Shown piece by piece: positions 11,291 to 21,234 of a stretch of DNA of 64,000 bases; within the stretch, counting starts at the first letter, position 1; each line of letters starts with the position of its first letter. A program made the translations under genes and the position numbers. Source of the DNA: Taeniopygia guttata (lineage: Eukaryota > Chordata > Aves > Passeriformes > Estrildidae); contig NC_133024.1 of assembly GCF_048771995.1 (NCBI RefSeq), positions 114,481,501-114,545,500 of the forward strand. Direction: 5' to 3'. The notes under the pieces are model-generated. The model was not told the origin of the DNA. It did not search any database and saw only the letters and a list, made by a program, of their open reading frames with translations.

Positions 11291-11921
11291 AAATCTGTCT
11301 AGGTTTGAAGACAGGAGTCTGTGCAGGAAGGCAAAAGCCTCCTGTGAAATGGAAAAGGTAAACCCCCTCCCTCCGAATTACCACACTTTTAAAAAAGGCT
11401 CTCAGGCAAAGATGTGGGAATGGGAATAACAGTTCTTTGCTAGGAGAAAAACTAAATAAAAATAATAATAATAATAAAATGTAATTAGTACAAACGAAAC
11501 TAGTGATGGGGTCAGAAGCCTGACACCCTGAGGTGTCAGGCTGGTAATAGTCCAGTTAAATGGTGGCTGCTCCTCCTGGAGTGGCAGAGGAAATGCCGCT
11601 GGAGCGGGGATCTGGAGAAGGGTGTAGTTTCCTCTGAAGGTCTGGTAGTAGTTGGGCCTGGTCTTCCTCTGGGAATCCATCGATGTGGCTGCCAGTGTCC
11701 CAAAAATGCTGATTTTATGCAGGGAGGAATGCTTGGCTCCTCCCTCTGGGCGGAGCATCTCACAATGGGCTGATGTAACTTTACCAGTCATGCAGTGAGT
11801 TATTCAATGGCCCATTAACAGAAGATATCTCCCCAGAGGGAGACATTGTTCTTGGGAGAGATAAGGAAACTGCCCAGCCTCCAACAGATGGCAATACATG
11901 CTTATCTTGCAAGCCAGGACA
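11291..11921 (-). mobile_element. Retroviral LTR (ERVK-like, tRNA-Lys primed), copy 1, fossil
   Basis: On the minus strand it runs from TGTCCTGGCTTG to a U5-like end next to TGGCGCCCAACGTGGGGC, the classic tRNA-Lys1,2 primer-binding sequence. The outer GGAGGGAGGGGGTTTACC block is typical of avian ERVK-type LTRs as I remember them. No internal coding region is attached. By eye it differs from copy 2 at roughly two dozen sites plus small indels, so it is moderately old. Confidence 0.8.
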
Positions 11922-12163
11922 GGTTTCTTCACGCTGGGGGTGATGGTGAGCAACCTGCGGGCGCGGCGCCTCCAGGGGCCCCGCGACCCCTACCACACCT
12001 ACATCGCCACCAACGCCTGGCGCCAGAAGGACAGGGAGCACTTCCAGGCCAAGGTCATCGAGAGCTACAAGCTCTGCTGCGTCCTGGAGAACCAGCTGGC
12101 CGTGGAGCAGCCAGGCACCAAGATCCCCGAGGAGAAATCTCCCTAGAGAAAAGGGGGGATGGA
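11922..12163 (+). pseudogene. Partial KCNE1 copy 2 (lacks N-terminus)
   Basis: Repeats codons from GFFTLGVM in the membrane segment to the stop at 12144-12146 plus 17 bases of 3' flank. The N-terminal extracellular part and the first half of the membrane segment are absent; in their place is LTR sequence. Relative to the full gene there are only about five base changes, one of which alters the protein (Asp to Asn in the DAW motif, giving TNAW). The frame remains open and an ATG in LTR sequence at 11898 is in frame, but no splice acceptor or membrane signal makes a product likely. Best read as a duplicated gene fragment. Confidence 0.9.
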
Positions 12164-12167
12164 TGGA

Positions 12168-12233
12168 GCCTGGCTAGCTCAGCTGGGACTCTTAATCACA
12201 GGGTTGTGGGTTTGAGCCCCACATTGGGCGCCA
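12168..12233 (+). pseudogene. tRNA-Lys(CTT)-derived sequence joined to LTR, copy 2
   Basis: Same structure and same D-arm shortening as the first copy. It keeps GGCTAGCTCAG, closer to the normal tRNA-Lys 5' part, but has changes in the anticodon and T arms. The shared D-arm loss shows both copies descend from one event. Confidence 0.86.
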
Positions 12234-12868
12234 AAATCTGTCTAGGTTTGAAGACAGGAGTCTGTGCAGGAAGGCAAAGGCCTCCTGTGAAATGGAAAAG
12301 GTAAACCCCCTCCCTCCGAATTACCGCACTTTTGAAAAAGGCTCTCAGGCAAAGATAAGGGAATGGGAATAACAGTTCTTTACTAGGAGAAAAACTAAAT
12401 AAAAATAATAATAATAATAAAATGTAATTAGTACAAACAAAACTAGTGATGGGGTCAGAAACCTGACACCCTGAGGTGTCAGGCTGGTAATAGTCCAGTT
12501 AAATGGTGGCTGCTCCTCCTGGAGCGGCAGAGGAAATGCTGCTGGAGCAGGGATCTGTAGAAGGGTGTAGTTTCCTCTGAAGGTCTGGTAGTAGTTGGGC
12601 CTGGTCTTCCTCTGGGAATCCATCGATGTGGCTGCCAGTGTCCCAAAAATGCTGATTTTATGCAGGTAGGAGTGCTTGGCTCCTCCCTCTGGGTGGAGCA
12701 TCTCACAATGGGATGATGTAACTTTACCAGCCATGCAGTGAGTCATTAATGGCCCATTAACAGAAGATATCTCCCCGGAGGCAGACATTGTTCTTGGGAG
12801 AGATAAGAAAACTGCCCAACCTCCAACAGATGGCAATAGAATACATGCTGATCTTACAAGCCAGGACA
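12234..12868 (-). mobile_element. Retroviral LTR (ERVK-like), copy 2, fossil
   Basis: Second copy of the same antisense LTR, about 635 bp, again between a tRNA-Lys copy and a KCNE1 fragment. A few bases longer than copy 1 through small insertions near its 5' (minus-strand) end. Confidence 0.8.
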
Positions 12869-13110
12869 GGTTTCTTCACGCTGGGGGTGATGGTGAGCAA
12901 CCTGCGGGCGCGGCGCCTCCAGGGGCCCCGTGACCCCTACCACACCTACATCGCCACCGACGCCTGGCGCCAGAAGGACAGGGAGCACTTCCAGGCCAAG
13001 GTCATCGAGAGCCACAAGCTCTGCTGCGTCCTGGAGAACCAGCTGGCCGTGGAGCAACCGGGCACCAAGATCCCTGAGGAGAAATCTCCCTAGAGAAAAG
13101 GGGGGATGGA
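12869..13110 (+). pseudogene. Partial KCNE1 copy 3 (lacks N-terminus)
   Basis: Third repeat of the same 242-bp segment, starting at the same base of the KCNE1 exon. The frame is open to the stop at 13091-13093. One visible protein change is Tyr to His in the ESYKLCC motif. Because the sequence after 13110 is unique, this copy probably carries the original junction of the exon with its 3'UTR. If so, the ancestral gene end is here and the complete exon upstream acquired its current 3' flank by rearrangement. Confidence 0.88.
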
Positions 13111-13365
13111 CGGCGCGTGGCGCGGGGACAATGCGAGCGGTGCCTGCTGTGGGAGCTGCTGGCCCTTCTGCAGGGCCACAAGGCTTGGCCAGGCTGGAGG
13201 AGCAGTGCTGGTGAAGCTGACTGGAGATCCCAGTGCTGCCCCAGCACCTGCCACCGTGTGGGAATCACAGCGAGGCAACATTGGGATTCCCACGGAACAC
13301 CACGGACTCATCGGCTTCACCTTCTGAGCCAGGGCTTGCTGCCAGAGAGCAGGGCTGGGTGGGAT

Positions 13366-13566
13366 TTGGGGAATAAATCTGCCCTGGCAGGGTGGGCAGG
13401 CCTGGCACAGGGTGCCCAGAGCAGCTGGGGCTGCCCCTGGATCCCTGGCAGTGCCCAAGGCCAGGTTGGAGCAGCCTGGGACAGTGGGAGGTGTCCCTGC
13501 CATGGAATGGGATGAGTTTGATCTCCCTCCCAACCCAACCCAACCCATTCTGGGTTCTCTGATTCT
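13366..13566 (+). mobile_element. CR1 LINE 3' tail
   Basis: Sense copy with CCCTGGCAGGGTGGGCAGGC and a slightly expanded tail of CCCAACCCAACCCA before GATTCTCC. Lies in the probable original 3'UTR/flank of KCNE1. Confidence 0.8.
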
Positions 13567-13599
13567 CCACAAAGACAAATCTTGGTGTTGCTGGTGTGA

Positions 13600-15260
13600 A
13601 ATTAGAGCCTAGTTAGGACCTAATTAGAACCAAACCTAGGACAGGGGTGTTAATTGGCAAGCATGGCTTAGACAATCATTTTCCAGAATGACCAAATTCT
13701 CCCAAGAAACAGCAGCTGAAAGATTTAATTTGCATTTTTGTCCAGCTTAGAATAATGATTTTATAAATTGTACAGTGCTGTGCTAACCTGTTTCCTTCAG
13801 AATCATGCCCTTAGTGATAAAATATTAGGAAAAACTTCCCAATTTTTTGTCTGAAAAGTATTTCCGTGGAAGAACACAGACTTTGGAGGGAAACTTTAGT
13901 GACTGGGATGGGTGTGGCTCTTGGGGACACACTCTTGGGTTAATGCTGGGTTAAGGGCTGGACTCAAAGATCTTGGAGAGCTTTTCCAGCCTCAGTGATT
14001 CCAGGATTCTGATTCCTAGCAGGTCTCCCAGTCTGCTCTTGCTGGGACCAGTCAATTTAATTTCCTTCCTATGGATGGGGCTTGATCCTGGCAGCAAAAT
14101 CCACGTGCAAAGACTGGGTCTGTGCCATGGACTTGGGGAACATTCCCAAATTTCAGTCCCAATTAATTATTGCACGAGCCTCGAGTGCCAGCCCCTGGTT
14201 GGGAAGGGAATTTCCACTGTGAGAACAAGAATCCCATAATTTCTACTGTTTAATCACCCAGAGGTGATGTCTGTGCTTAGCTCTGATTCTGTGAGCAGCT
14301 CCCAGGTGTCCATCCAAGGATCCAACAGAAAATCCAGGAAGGTTTTCCTGCCTTTCCCTCCTGCACAGGCCGGGTCTGAGGGACAGGGCAGCCAAATTCT
14401 GCTGCCATGGCACCAACATCCACCTGCCTGTGAGAAGGATAAATCCATCTCCCCTGGACATTGTGTTCCCTGAAATAACAGCTTGGCCAGCTTGGAGCTG
14501 GTTTGGGATGAAGGAAGCAGCAGTCTGGGCAGGAGTGGAGGTTTTATTTCTGCTCTGCAGACACAAATCTCATTTTTAGCTGCTGAAAGAGATTGGGGGA
14601 GGCTGGAAAGGGGAGCAGAGCAGCTGCTCCCAAGGCAAGGCGAGGGCAGAGAGCTCGGGGAGGGCAGCAATCCCAGCAGAGCCCTTCTCCAGGCACTTCT
14701 TTAGCACTGTACTTCCCTCTAAGTCATATTCCAGACGTGTCTGTGTTCCCAGAGCACTCAGGACACTCAAAATACACGGTTGGTTTTTAAAAATTATATT
14801 TGTATTGTGCCTACCATTAAGCTGAGGACAAGATCCACGATTTTGGTGTCTAGAGCAGCTTGGAAAATCTCCAGCAATTTAATTATCCCAGCCACTTTTT
14901 CCTCTGGAGGAATGAAAACCCAAGCCCAGCTCTGGAAAAATGTTGATTTCTCAGCTTGGGTGCTGCTCTTTTGGGATCTCGCTGTTTAGGACTTGCCCTG
15001 GGAGAGGATCTGCAGAGCCAGGCCCCTGGATTTGGCTTAACCTTGCACCAAAAATTACGTTTAATGACATTAAACCCTTTAATTAGTTAAAACCTTCAAT
15101 TCATGAAAATATTTAATGGCATTAAACCCTCGGAATGAGCCATCCCCAGGGATCCGTCCTGCAGCTCTCCCTCCACCTCAGGTATTTTCAGGGATTTTGG
15201 GATCATTTAATTTTCATAGCTCCAGGGAGGTTATTTGTGAGGAGGGTGATGCTCAGCATT
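13600..15260. other. No recognised feature
   Basis: Unrepetitive AT-balanced DNA. No splice-supported exon, RNA or known repeat was recognised on either strand. Confidence 0.5.
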
Positions 15261-15595
15261 AATTGTACCCCATTTTTTTTTTCCTTTTAGCAGCTCTGCC
15301 TTTTTATTTAACTGAAATTAAAAAAGAGAGGAGCTCTGCTGTGCCACCCTCACCCCTGGGTGCCTGTGGTGGATTCCCACCATGGGCTTGCACCTTTCAG
15401 TCCTGGAATTCTCTTTTTCCCCTGTTTTTTTCGCTTGTACAAAGCAATAAAATCCGAACTTCAAGCAGCGCTCGTGGCCTCAGATGTTGTTTTTTCCTCC
15501 CAGACTGTTCTGCAGGCTCGGGGCAGGGGCAGATCCTCCCCAGCGGGCACCACTCACCCGATTAACCCGGGCCAGGCATCTGCTGGCATCTCCCC

Positions 15596-16505
15596 TGTGG
15601 GAATCTGTGCTATTGATGATCCCGAGATTGTAGAAAGTCTCTGAGCCCTGCAGCCAAAGAATAAGTTGTAATTAATCTGTGCTGGTTTCAAGGTTGTTTA
15701 TTCTGTTTATCTCTACCATGTTCTGCTGCCCTGCCGCAGCTCTGTCCTGCAGGGCAGCGTGTGGGGCTCTGCCCTCAGTGGGATGGTACAAACATTAAAT
15801 ACCACAAACTACCTGTGCTGGATTTACAATAACGTGCCAATATCTGTCACCTACGTTGGACAGTGTGTCCCCAGCCTAAACCAACAGAAAAATGCCAACA
15901 CCACAGTGAAACATGGAGGGCATGAAGAAGGAGGAAAAGGACAAGGCACACCCAATTTCCTCCATCTTGTCCCCTTTGGACCCCTAATCTAGAATTCTAA
16001 AATTTTACTTTTGCACCCATGCTGTCACTGTCGAGGCAGGACGGGAAGGAGAAGACTCTGACCAGAAGGCTGTGAGAGTAAAACTCCGGTTTATTCAAAA
16101 TACACAGTTTATACAGAGCTTCGTTGGTCCTGAAGTGAAAACAATCCACAGCATTGGTGCAGAGTGCCTGACACACAATGATAGAACTTAACTATAAACA
16201 ATGTGAAAAACAAGAGAGATAAAGAATTATTTACATTCTTTTCCAACTCTTTCCCAGGCTTCTGCCTGGCTAAAAACTCTCCGTTTCTCTCTTTGACTGA
16301 ATCTGAGACCCACACTGTGCCACACTTAATTATTACTTATATCAAACACTCAGAGCTGGTAATTGATCCTGTAAGATTGAAAACTCTTTTCCATGGGCAG
16401 AGATCACAGCCAGTGTCTCTGGGGGCTCTGTCCAGGGGGGTTCCTGACCCCTGCCAGGGTCCCAGACCTGCCAGGGCAGCCAGAGGGGTGCCCTGGATTC
16501 CCACA
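15596..16505 (-). mobile_element. LTR family A with a younger LTR inserted, fossil
   Basis: On the minus strand the ends are TGTGGGAATCC and GGATTC..CACA. It aligns along its length with the uninterrupted copy at 43397-44012, except for the inserted block 16029-16314. Confidence 0.85.
16029..16314 (-). mobile_element. LTR family C nested in family A, fossil
   Basis: Minus strand TGTGGGTCTCAGATTC to CCTGCCTCGACA, with a TGAATAAACCGGAG polyadenylation region. Flanked by CTGTCAC and CTGTGCCAC, an imperfect target-site repeat of CTGTGTCAC seen in the empty copy. Confidence 0.85.
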
Positions 16506-16687
16506 CAGCCCCAGTGCACCCAGAGCTGCAAAAAATCCAAATGTCAGCGCTGAATTCGTCCCTGCAGCCCCAGGCTGGGCTTGGCTCCGGGATTGGATTT
16601 GGCCTGGGGGCCTGGGGGCACCTCCAGCTCCATGAAATGACAGGGGGGCTGGAAAAAAACATGGAAATGTTGCAGTGGGTCCAGAGG

Positions 16688-16845
16688 AAGGCATGGAGGT
16701 GTTCTGAGAGCCCAGCCCCAGGTAGGTTGGATTGGCCATCAGGCTCAAACAATCCTCACCAGAATCCAACCAAGCATCACCCCAGGGAAACAATTCTCCA
16801 AACACATTCCACGTGGGAAAAACAAGGAGCAGAAATGAGCACATT
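16688..16845 (-). mobile_element. LTR family B fragment, fossil
   Basis: Covers only the GAGAGCCCAGCCCCAGGTAGG to AACAAGGAGCAGAAATG part of the family. Confidence 0.7.
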
Positions 16846-17239
16846 CTTCTCATTCTGAGGGCTCTGGAGCCAGGCTGGGAGAGCTGGGGTGTCGTTATTG
16901 GACATGAAATGAGCACACAGAATTTTGGTGAGCTCAAGAGACAAAAAGAACCAATTTTATTTCTGACCTGGCAATACATAGAATTCCAAAAGTGACAGCG
17001 GATTGGGGGGTGAAATTGCCACCTCTCCAACCACACTGCTCAAACCAAAATCCATCAATTCCCTCCTCTCACAAAGAAGAATGCAAAACAATCATTATTT
17101 ACATGAACAGGGAGCGTGAGAACTCCAGTAGAAATATGTAAACATCATGAAGGCTAAAGAAGTTTTATGAGAAGTTTAAAACTTTCAAAAGAGCTATAAA
17201 AGAAAACTTAATACTTTTAAAAATCAGGGCAACACTGAG

Positions 17240-17480
17240 GGAGGGCTCACCTGGAAAGGTGAAGCTCCAGGGAGAGCTCAGAGCCCTGCCAGGGCCTGAA
17301 GGGGCTCCAGGAGAGCTGCAGAGGGACTGGGGACAGGGACGGAGGGACAGGAGCCAGGGAATGGCTTCAAAGTAGGATTTGATGGAATATTGGGAATTAG
17401 GAATTGTTCCCTGGCAGGGTGGGCAGGGCTGGGATGGAATTCCCAGAGCAGCTGGGGCTGCCCCTGGATCCCTGGGCCAT
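17240..17480 (+). mobile_element. CR1 LINE fragment
   Basis: Sense block AGCTCCAGGGAGAGCTCAG through GGAATTGTTCCCTGGCAGG; the final tail is missing, replaced after CCTGGGCCATCCC. Confidence 0.75.
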
Positions 17481-17843
17481 CCCAATCTCGAATCCAATCC
17501 TGGGATCAGTTCAAAAAGAAATCCACTCTCGCAGAGCTGTGAGCTGAGGCTCAGCTTTGGCACAACCAGGTGCCAATTCCAGGGGAACATATCCCAGGAA
17601 GGACTCCAGGTGCTGATCTCCAGGCTGCCCAGAGCCGGGGAGGTGAATCTGTGCTGCTCTGAGGGAGAGCTCTGCCTTTGCATCCCCATCCTGCAGAACT
17701 CCCAGCTCTTCATTCCCACCTCATGGAGAACTTGCACCTGCAGCAGGTGGGGTTTTATTTACCAGCAGAAATCTTCAGGGCTGCAGGGATGGGAGGTGGA
17801 ACCCCTGGGATGGAACAATCCAGCTGGAAAATCCTTCCAAGCC

Positions 17844-18465
17844 TGTTGGGGTCATGGGGCAAGACCCCAACAGTGTGAAAATCCTTTTTCCCCAGCCTGG
17901 CCACTGAAGAAGGGTCTACAATGTGCAAAGCGAGTTTTCAAGGTTGTTTATTTTCTCTTATCTACAACAGTTTCTTTCTGACCTGCCAAGGCCCAGCTAG
18001 CACAGAAGCCATGGCAGTCTCCCTCCTGCCCCAGGCAGCTCCCACATTTTATACCCAAAATTACGTGTACCATGTTTACAGTTCCCATACCAATACCCAA
18101 AATCTACGTTGGACAAGGTGTCCCTATCCTAAACCAACAGAAAAGTGTCACCATCACACCGAGACATGGAGGACAAGAAGGAAGAAGAAGCCAGGGCACT
18201 CCCAGATTCCTTCATCTTGTACCCCTGGATTTCATTTTTTAAAAAATCCCAAAATTCTATTTTTCCACCCTGTGTCAATTTCTTTATTACATCATTCAAA
18301 CCCTTTTTGCTTGTAACTCCTCAGATAAGGTTGGCAGCCTCGCCCATGGGCTAAAATCAAATCCACAGGGGTTTTTTATTTGCTGCCAAGGTTCCTGAGC
18401 TCTTGGCCAGGGGCTGGAGTCACCCAGGGCAGCCAGAGGGATGCTCTGGACTCCAACACCAGCCA
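17844..18465 (-). mobile_element. Solo LTR family A, fossil
   Basis: Closest to the copy at 783-1385 (same AAGTGTCACCATCACA and GACATGGAGGACAAGAAG blocks), about 622 bp. Confidence 0.75.
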
Positions 18466-19095
18466 AAGGCTCTGAGTCTGCACAGAGTTGCCCTGTGACA
18501 ATTTGAGTTATCAGGGCTATCTTTATTTGCAGCTGGCTGGGTCAGCTAAACCTGGAAACTTGTTCAGAGACAAGCAGGAGGAAACTGATAAAAATAGAAG
18601 ATAGGAGCAATCAGAAGCGAGCAGAACTTTCTTTACAGCTGATAACTGCTCTTATCTCGTGTCATATTTCTCTGGCATCCTGTTTCAGTTTTACACGTTG
18701 TTATCACTGCCCCAGACTCGGTCCCCAGTCTCTGGATCCAGCTGGAGCCCTCAGCTGGGCAGGTGAAAGCTGCAGGGAGCAGCACAAACCTGGCCAGGAG
18801 CTGGGGAGGTCACTGGGAATGTGACAGGAGCCATCCACAGGGACCTGGAGCAGCTCCAGAAGGGCCCCGTGGGAATCTACTGAGGTTTAACAAGGCCAGA
18901 GGCTGAACTGGGGCTGGGACAACCCCTGGGATCAATCCAGGCTGGGATGAGCAGGTGAAGCAGTCCTGGGAAAGCTGGACCTGCCCCAGCCCAGAGCCCC
19001 CCGTGCCCTGGGCTGAGCCCCAGCTGGGCATCAGGAGATGGATTGGTATTGGGATTGTGCCCCACAGGTGAGAGCCCACCTGCAGAGCTGCCCCA
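18466..19095. other. No recognised feature
   Basis: Mixed sequence between an LTR and a CR1 copy; contains CR1-like GAGCAGCTCCAGAAGGGCC words but no assignable element. Confidence 0.4.
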
Positions 19096-19565
19096 GCCCT
19101 GCCCCAGCCCAGGAGGAGCTGGAGCTGCTGCAGAGAGCCCAGAGGAGGCTCCAGGATGAGCAGAGGGATGGAGCAGCTCTGCTGGGAGGAAAGGCTGGCA
19201 CAGCTGGGATTGTTCCCCTGCACAGGAGAAGCTTTGGGCTGAGCTCAGGGTGGCCTTGCAGGGCCTGGAGGAGCCCCAGGAAAGCTGGAGAGAGACAATT
19301 TCCAGGGCATGGAGGGACAGGGCACAGGGAATGGCTTCACACTGAAAAATTACAGGTTTAGATCAGATATTAGGAAAAAATTCCTCCCTGTGAGGGTGGG
19401 CACAGCTGTGGCTGCCCCTGGATCCCTGGCAGTGCCCAAGGCCAGGTTGGACACTGGGGCTGGAGCAGCCTGGCACAGTGGGAGGTGTCCCTGCCCGTGG
19501 TTTTGCTGGAATGGGATGAGCTTTAAGGCTCCTTCCAACCCAAGCCAGCCTGGGATTCTGTGATT
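19096..19565 (+). mobile_element. CR1 LINE 3' fragment
   Basis: Near-identical by eye to 8376-8842 over the body, ending CCCAAGCCAGCCTGGGATTC. The two therefore belong to one young subfamily. Confidence 0.88.
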
Positions 19566-19789
19566 TAACCCTGGGGATCAGGGATTGATCCCAAGTTTTT
19601 CTCCAGGGATTTCTCCTTTGGCACAGCCCCACCAGCTCTGTCACTTCTGTGGAATCTTCTGAATCCTTCCCCCTCAGGGAAATCCCCAGGGCATTGCCTT
19701 GGAAGAATTTACCACAGAATTTTCCCCACCTGTGTGGACAGAAAGGACTTCCTCATGGAGTCTTGTACAACACCATGATCCATCCCAGT

Positions 19790-19945
19790 TCCCTTCCCCA
19801 AATGTCCCAAATTCTCCCGGTTTCTCCTTTCCCTGTTCCCTTCCCCAAATGTCCCAAATTCTCCTGGTTTCTCCTTTCCCTGTTCCCTTCCCCAAATGTC
19901 CCAAATTCTCCCGGTTTCTCCTTTCCCTGTTCCCTCACTGGCTGT
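19790..19945 (+). repeat. 48-bp tandem repeat, three copies
   Basis: TTCCCCAAATGTCCCAAATT followed by CTCC(C/T)GGTTTCTCCTTTCC, three near-identical copies. Confidence 0.93.
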
Positions 19946-20129
19946 GGTATCCCTGGTGGGTGGCCCCATCTTCCCTGTAGGGCGATGCCCCTTGTGCCAT
20001 CCCCTGCTTAAACCTTGTGCACAGCACATGGGCTCATCTTTTGTCCCTGTTTCCCTTCAGCCTGCTGAAATAAACCTCGCTGGAACTGACCCTGCAAAAG
20101 GCCCTTCTGCCCCTCTTGGCTGAGCTGGC

Positions 20130-20612
20130 TGTGGTATGTTATAGATACATATTATAATGTTGGCTTTTCACAGATATTAAAGTGGATTCCATATGTGTGG
20201 TGTTAAAGTAACTTTGCTATAAAGAGATGGTTTTTATTTCTGTTGGTTGTTGGTGATTAAGCTCAGTGCAATAGCTGCTATCAGTGTGCTTGTGTTAAAA
20301 TGCCTGCTGGGATGGGATAACACCCAAAGGACACAGGATGAGCACACCTGGACAGATGTGCCAGCCATCAGCACTCACCCTCTGGAGGCAGTGTGGGCCA
20401 GGGCCCAGAACTGGGGGGAATGTAAAAAAGGACTAAAAGCACAATCAAAGTGTACACATGCTCTAAAAAAGTGCATCCAAGAAGATAAGCTAAACAATTC
20501 TTGGAATGTGTAAACTGCTTTGGGGAGAAGTTTACTGTGCATAAGGCCTATGAATATGCAAAGGGCTGATGTAATGAAAAGGTATTTAAGGGGTTCTCTA
20601 TAGGGGGGTTGT
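20130..20612 (+). mobile_element. LTR fragment (separate family), fossil
   Basis: Starts TGTGGTATGTTATAGATAC and includes GTGTTAAAGTAACTTTGC and a TATA-like GGTATTTAAGGGG. It resembles the U3 of an avian endogenous retrovirus; truncated where family A sequence begins. Confidence 0.55.
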
Positions 20613-20912
20613 TGACCCCCTGCCAGCATCTCAGGCCTTCTAGGGCAGCCAGAGGGAAGCCTTGGATTCCCACAACACCCAAATTCTTCCTTCTTGTACC
20701 CCTGAATTACATTCTAAAAACCCCAAAATTCTACTTTTCCACCCTGTGTTAGTTCAGCTACCACACTACTCAAACCCTTGTGGCTTGTAACTCCTCACAC
20801 AGAGTTGGCAGCTTTTCCCACAGGCTAAAATTGAAGCCACAGGTGTTTTTGAGTTCGTGCCAGGGTCTGGAGGCAGCCAGGGCAGCCAGAGGGATGGCCT
20901 GGACATCTTGGC
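20613..20912 (-). mobile_element. Two abutting LTR family A pieces, fossil
   Basis: 20613-20675 is the outer end (GGATTCCCACA); at 20676 the sequence jumps back to mid-LTR and runs again to the CAGCCAGAGGGATGG end. A head-to-tail partial duplication of the family. Confidence 0.65.
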
Positions 20913-21234
20913 TGCCCCAACGTGATGTTGTCTTGGCCAAGGGCTCCTTAATGTGCAGCCTGTGGTGGAAACAGGATGTGAAGCACAGGATGGGAGTGGC
21001 AGCTGCCTCCATGCTGGCCTGGGGGTGACACGGCTGCGTCGTGCCCTGGAGCCCAGCCCAAAACGTGAGCACCAGGCCACAGGAATGGGGAGTTCATGAT
21101 TTGATTTTTTAATTTTTTTTTTCTGTTTGCTCTCCAGGCATAATTCAAGGGGGATATGCAGAGTTCTGCTGCCAGGGCTGAGTCAGGAGTGGCAGGAGCT
21201 GGAGGTGGCTCTGAGCCAGGCACTGACGTGGATC

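Larger units (their letters stand above)
10979..13110 (+). repeat. Chimeric tandem array: 2.25 units of KCNE1 3' segment + tRNA-Lys copy + antisense LTR
   Basis: A 242-bp KCNE1 segment (mid membrane segment to just past the stop codon) occurs at 10979-11220, 11922-12163 and 12869-13110, all the same length. The two intervals between them each hold a 4-bp TGGA, a 66-bp tRNA-Lys-like sequence and about 632 bp of antisense LTR. Full periods are 943 and 947 bp. After the third segment the sequence changes to a GC-rich stretch (from 13111) that is probably the original 3'UTR. Unit sequences differ at scattered sites, so they are not identical assembly duplicates. Confidence 0.93.
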
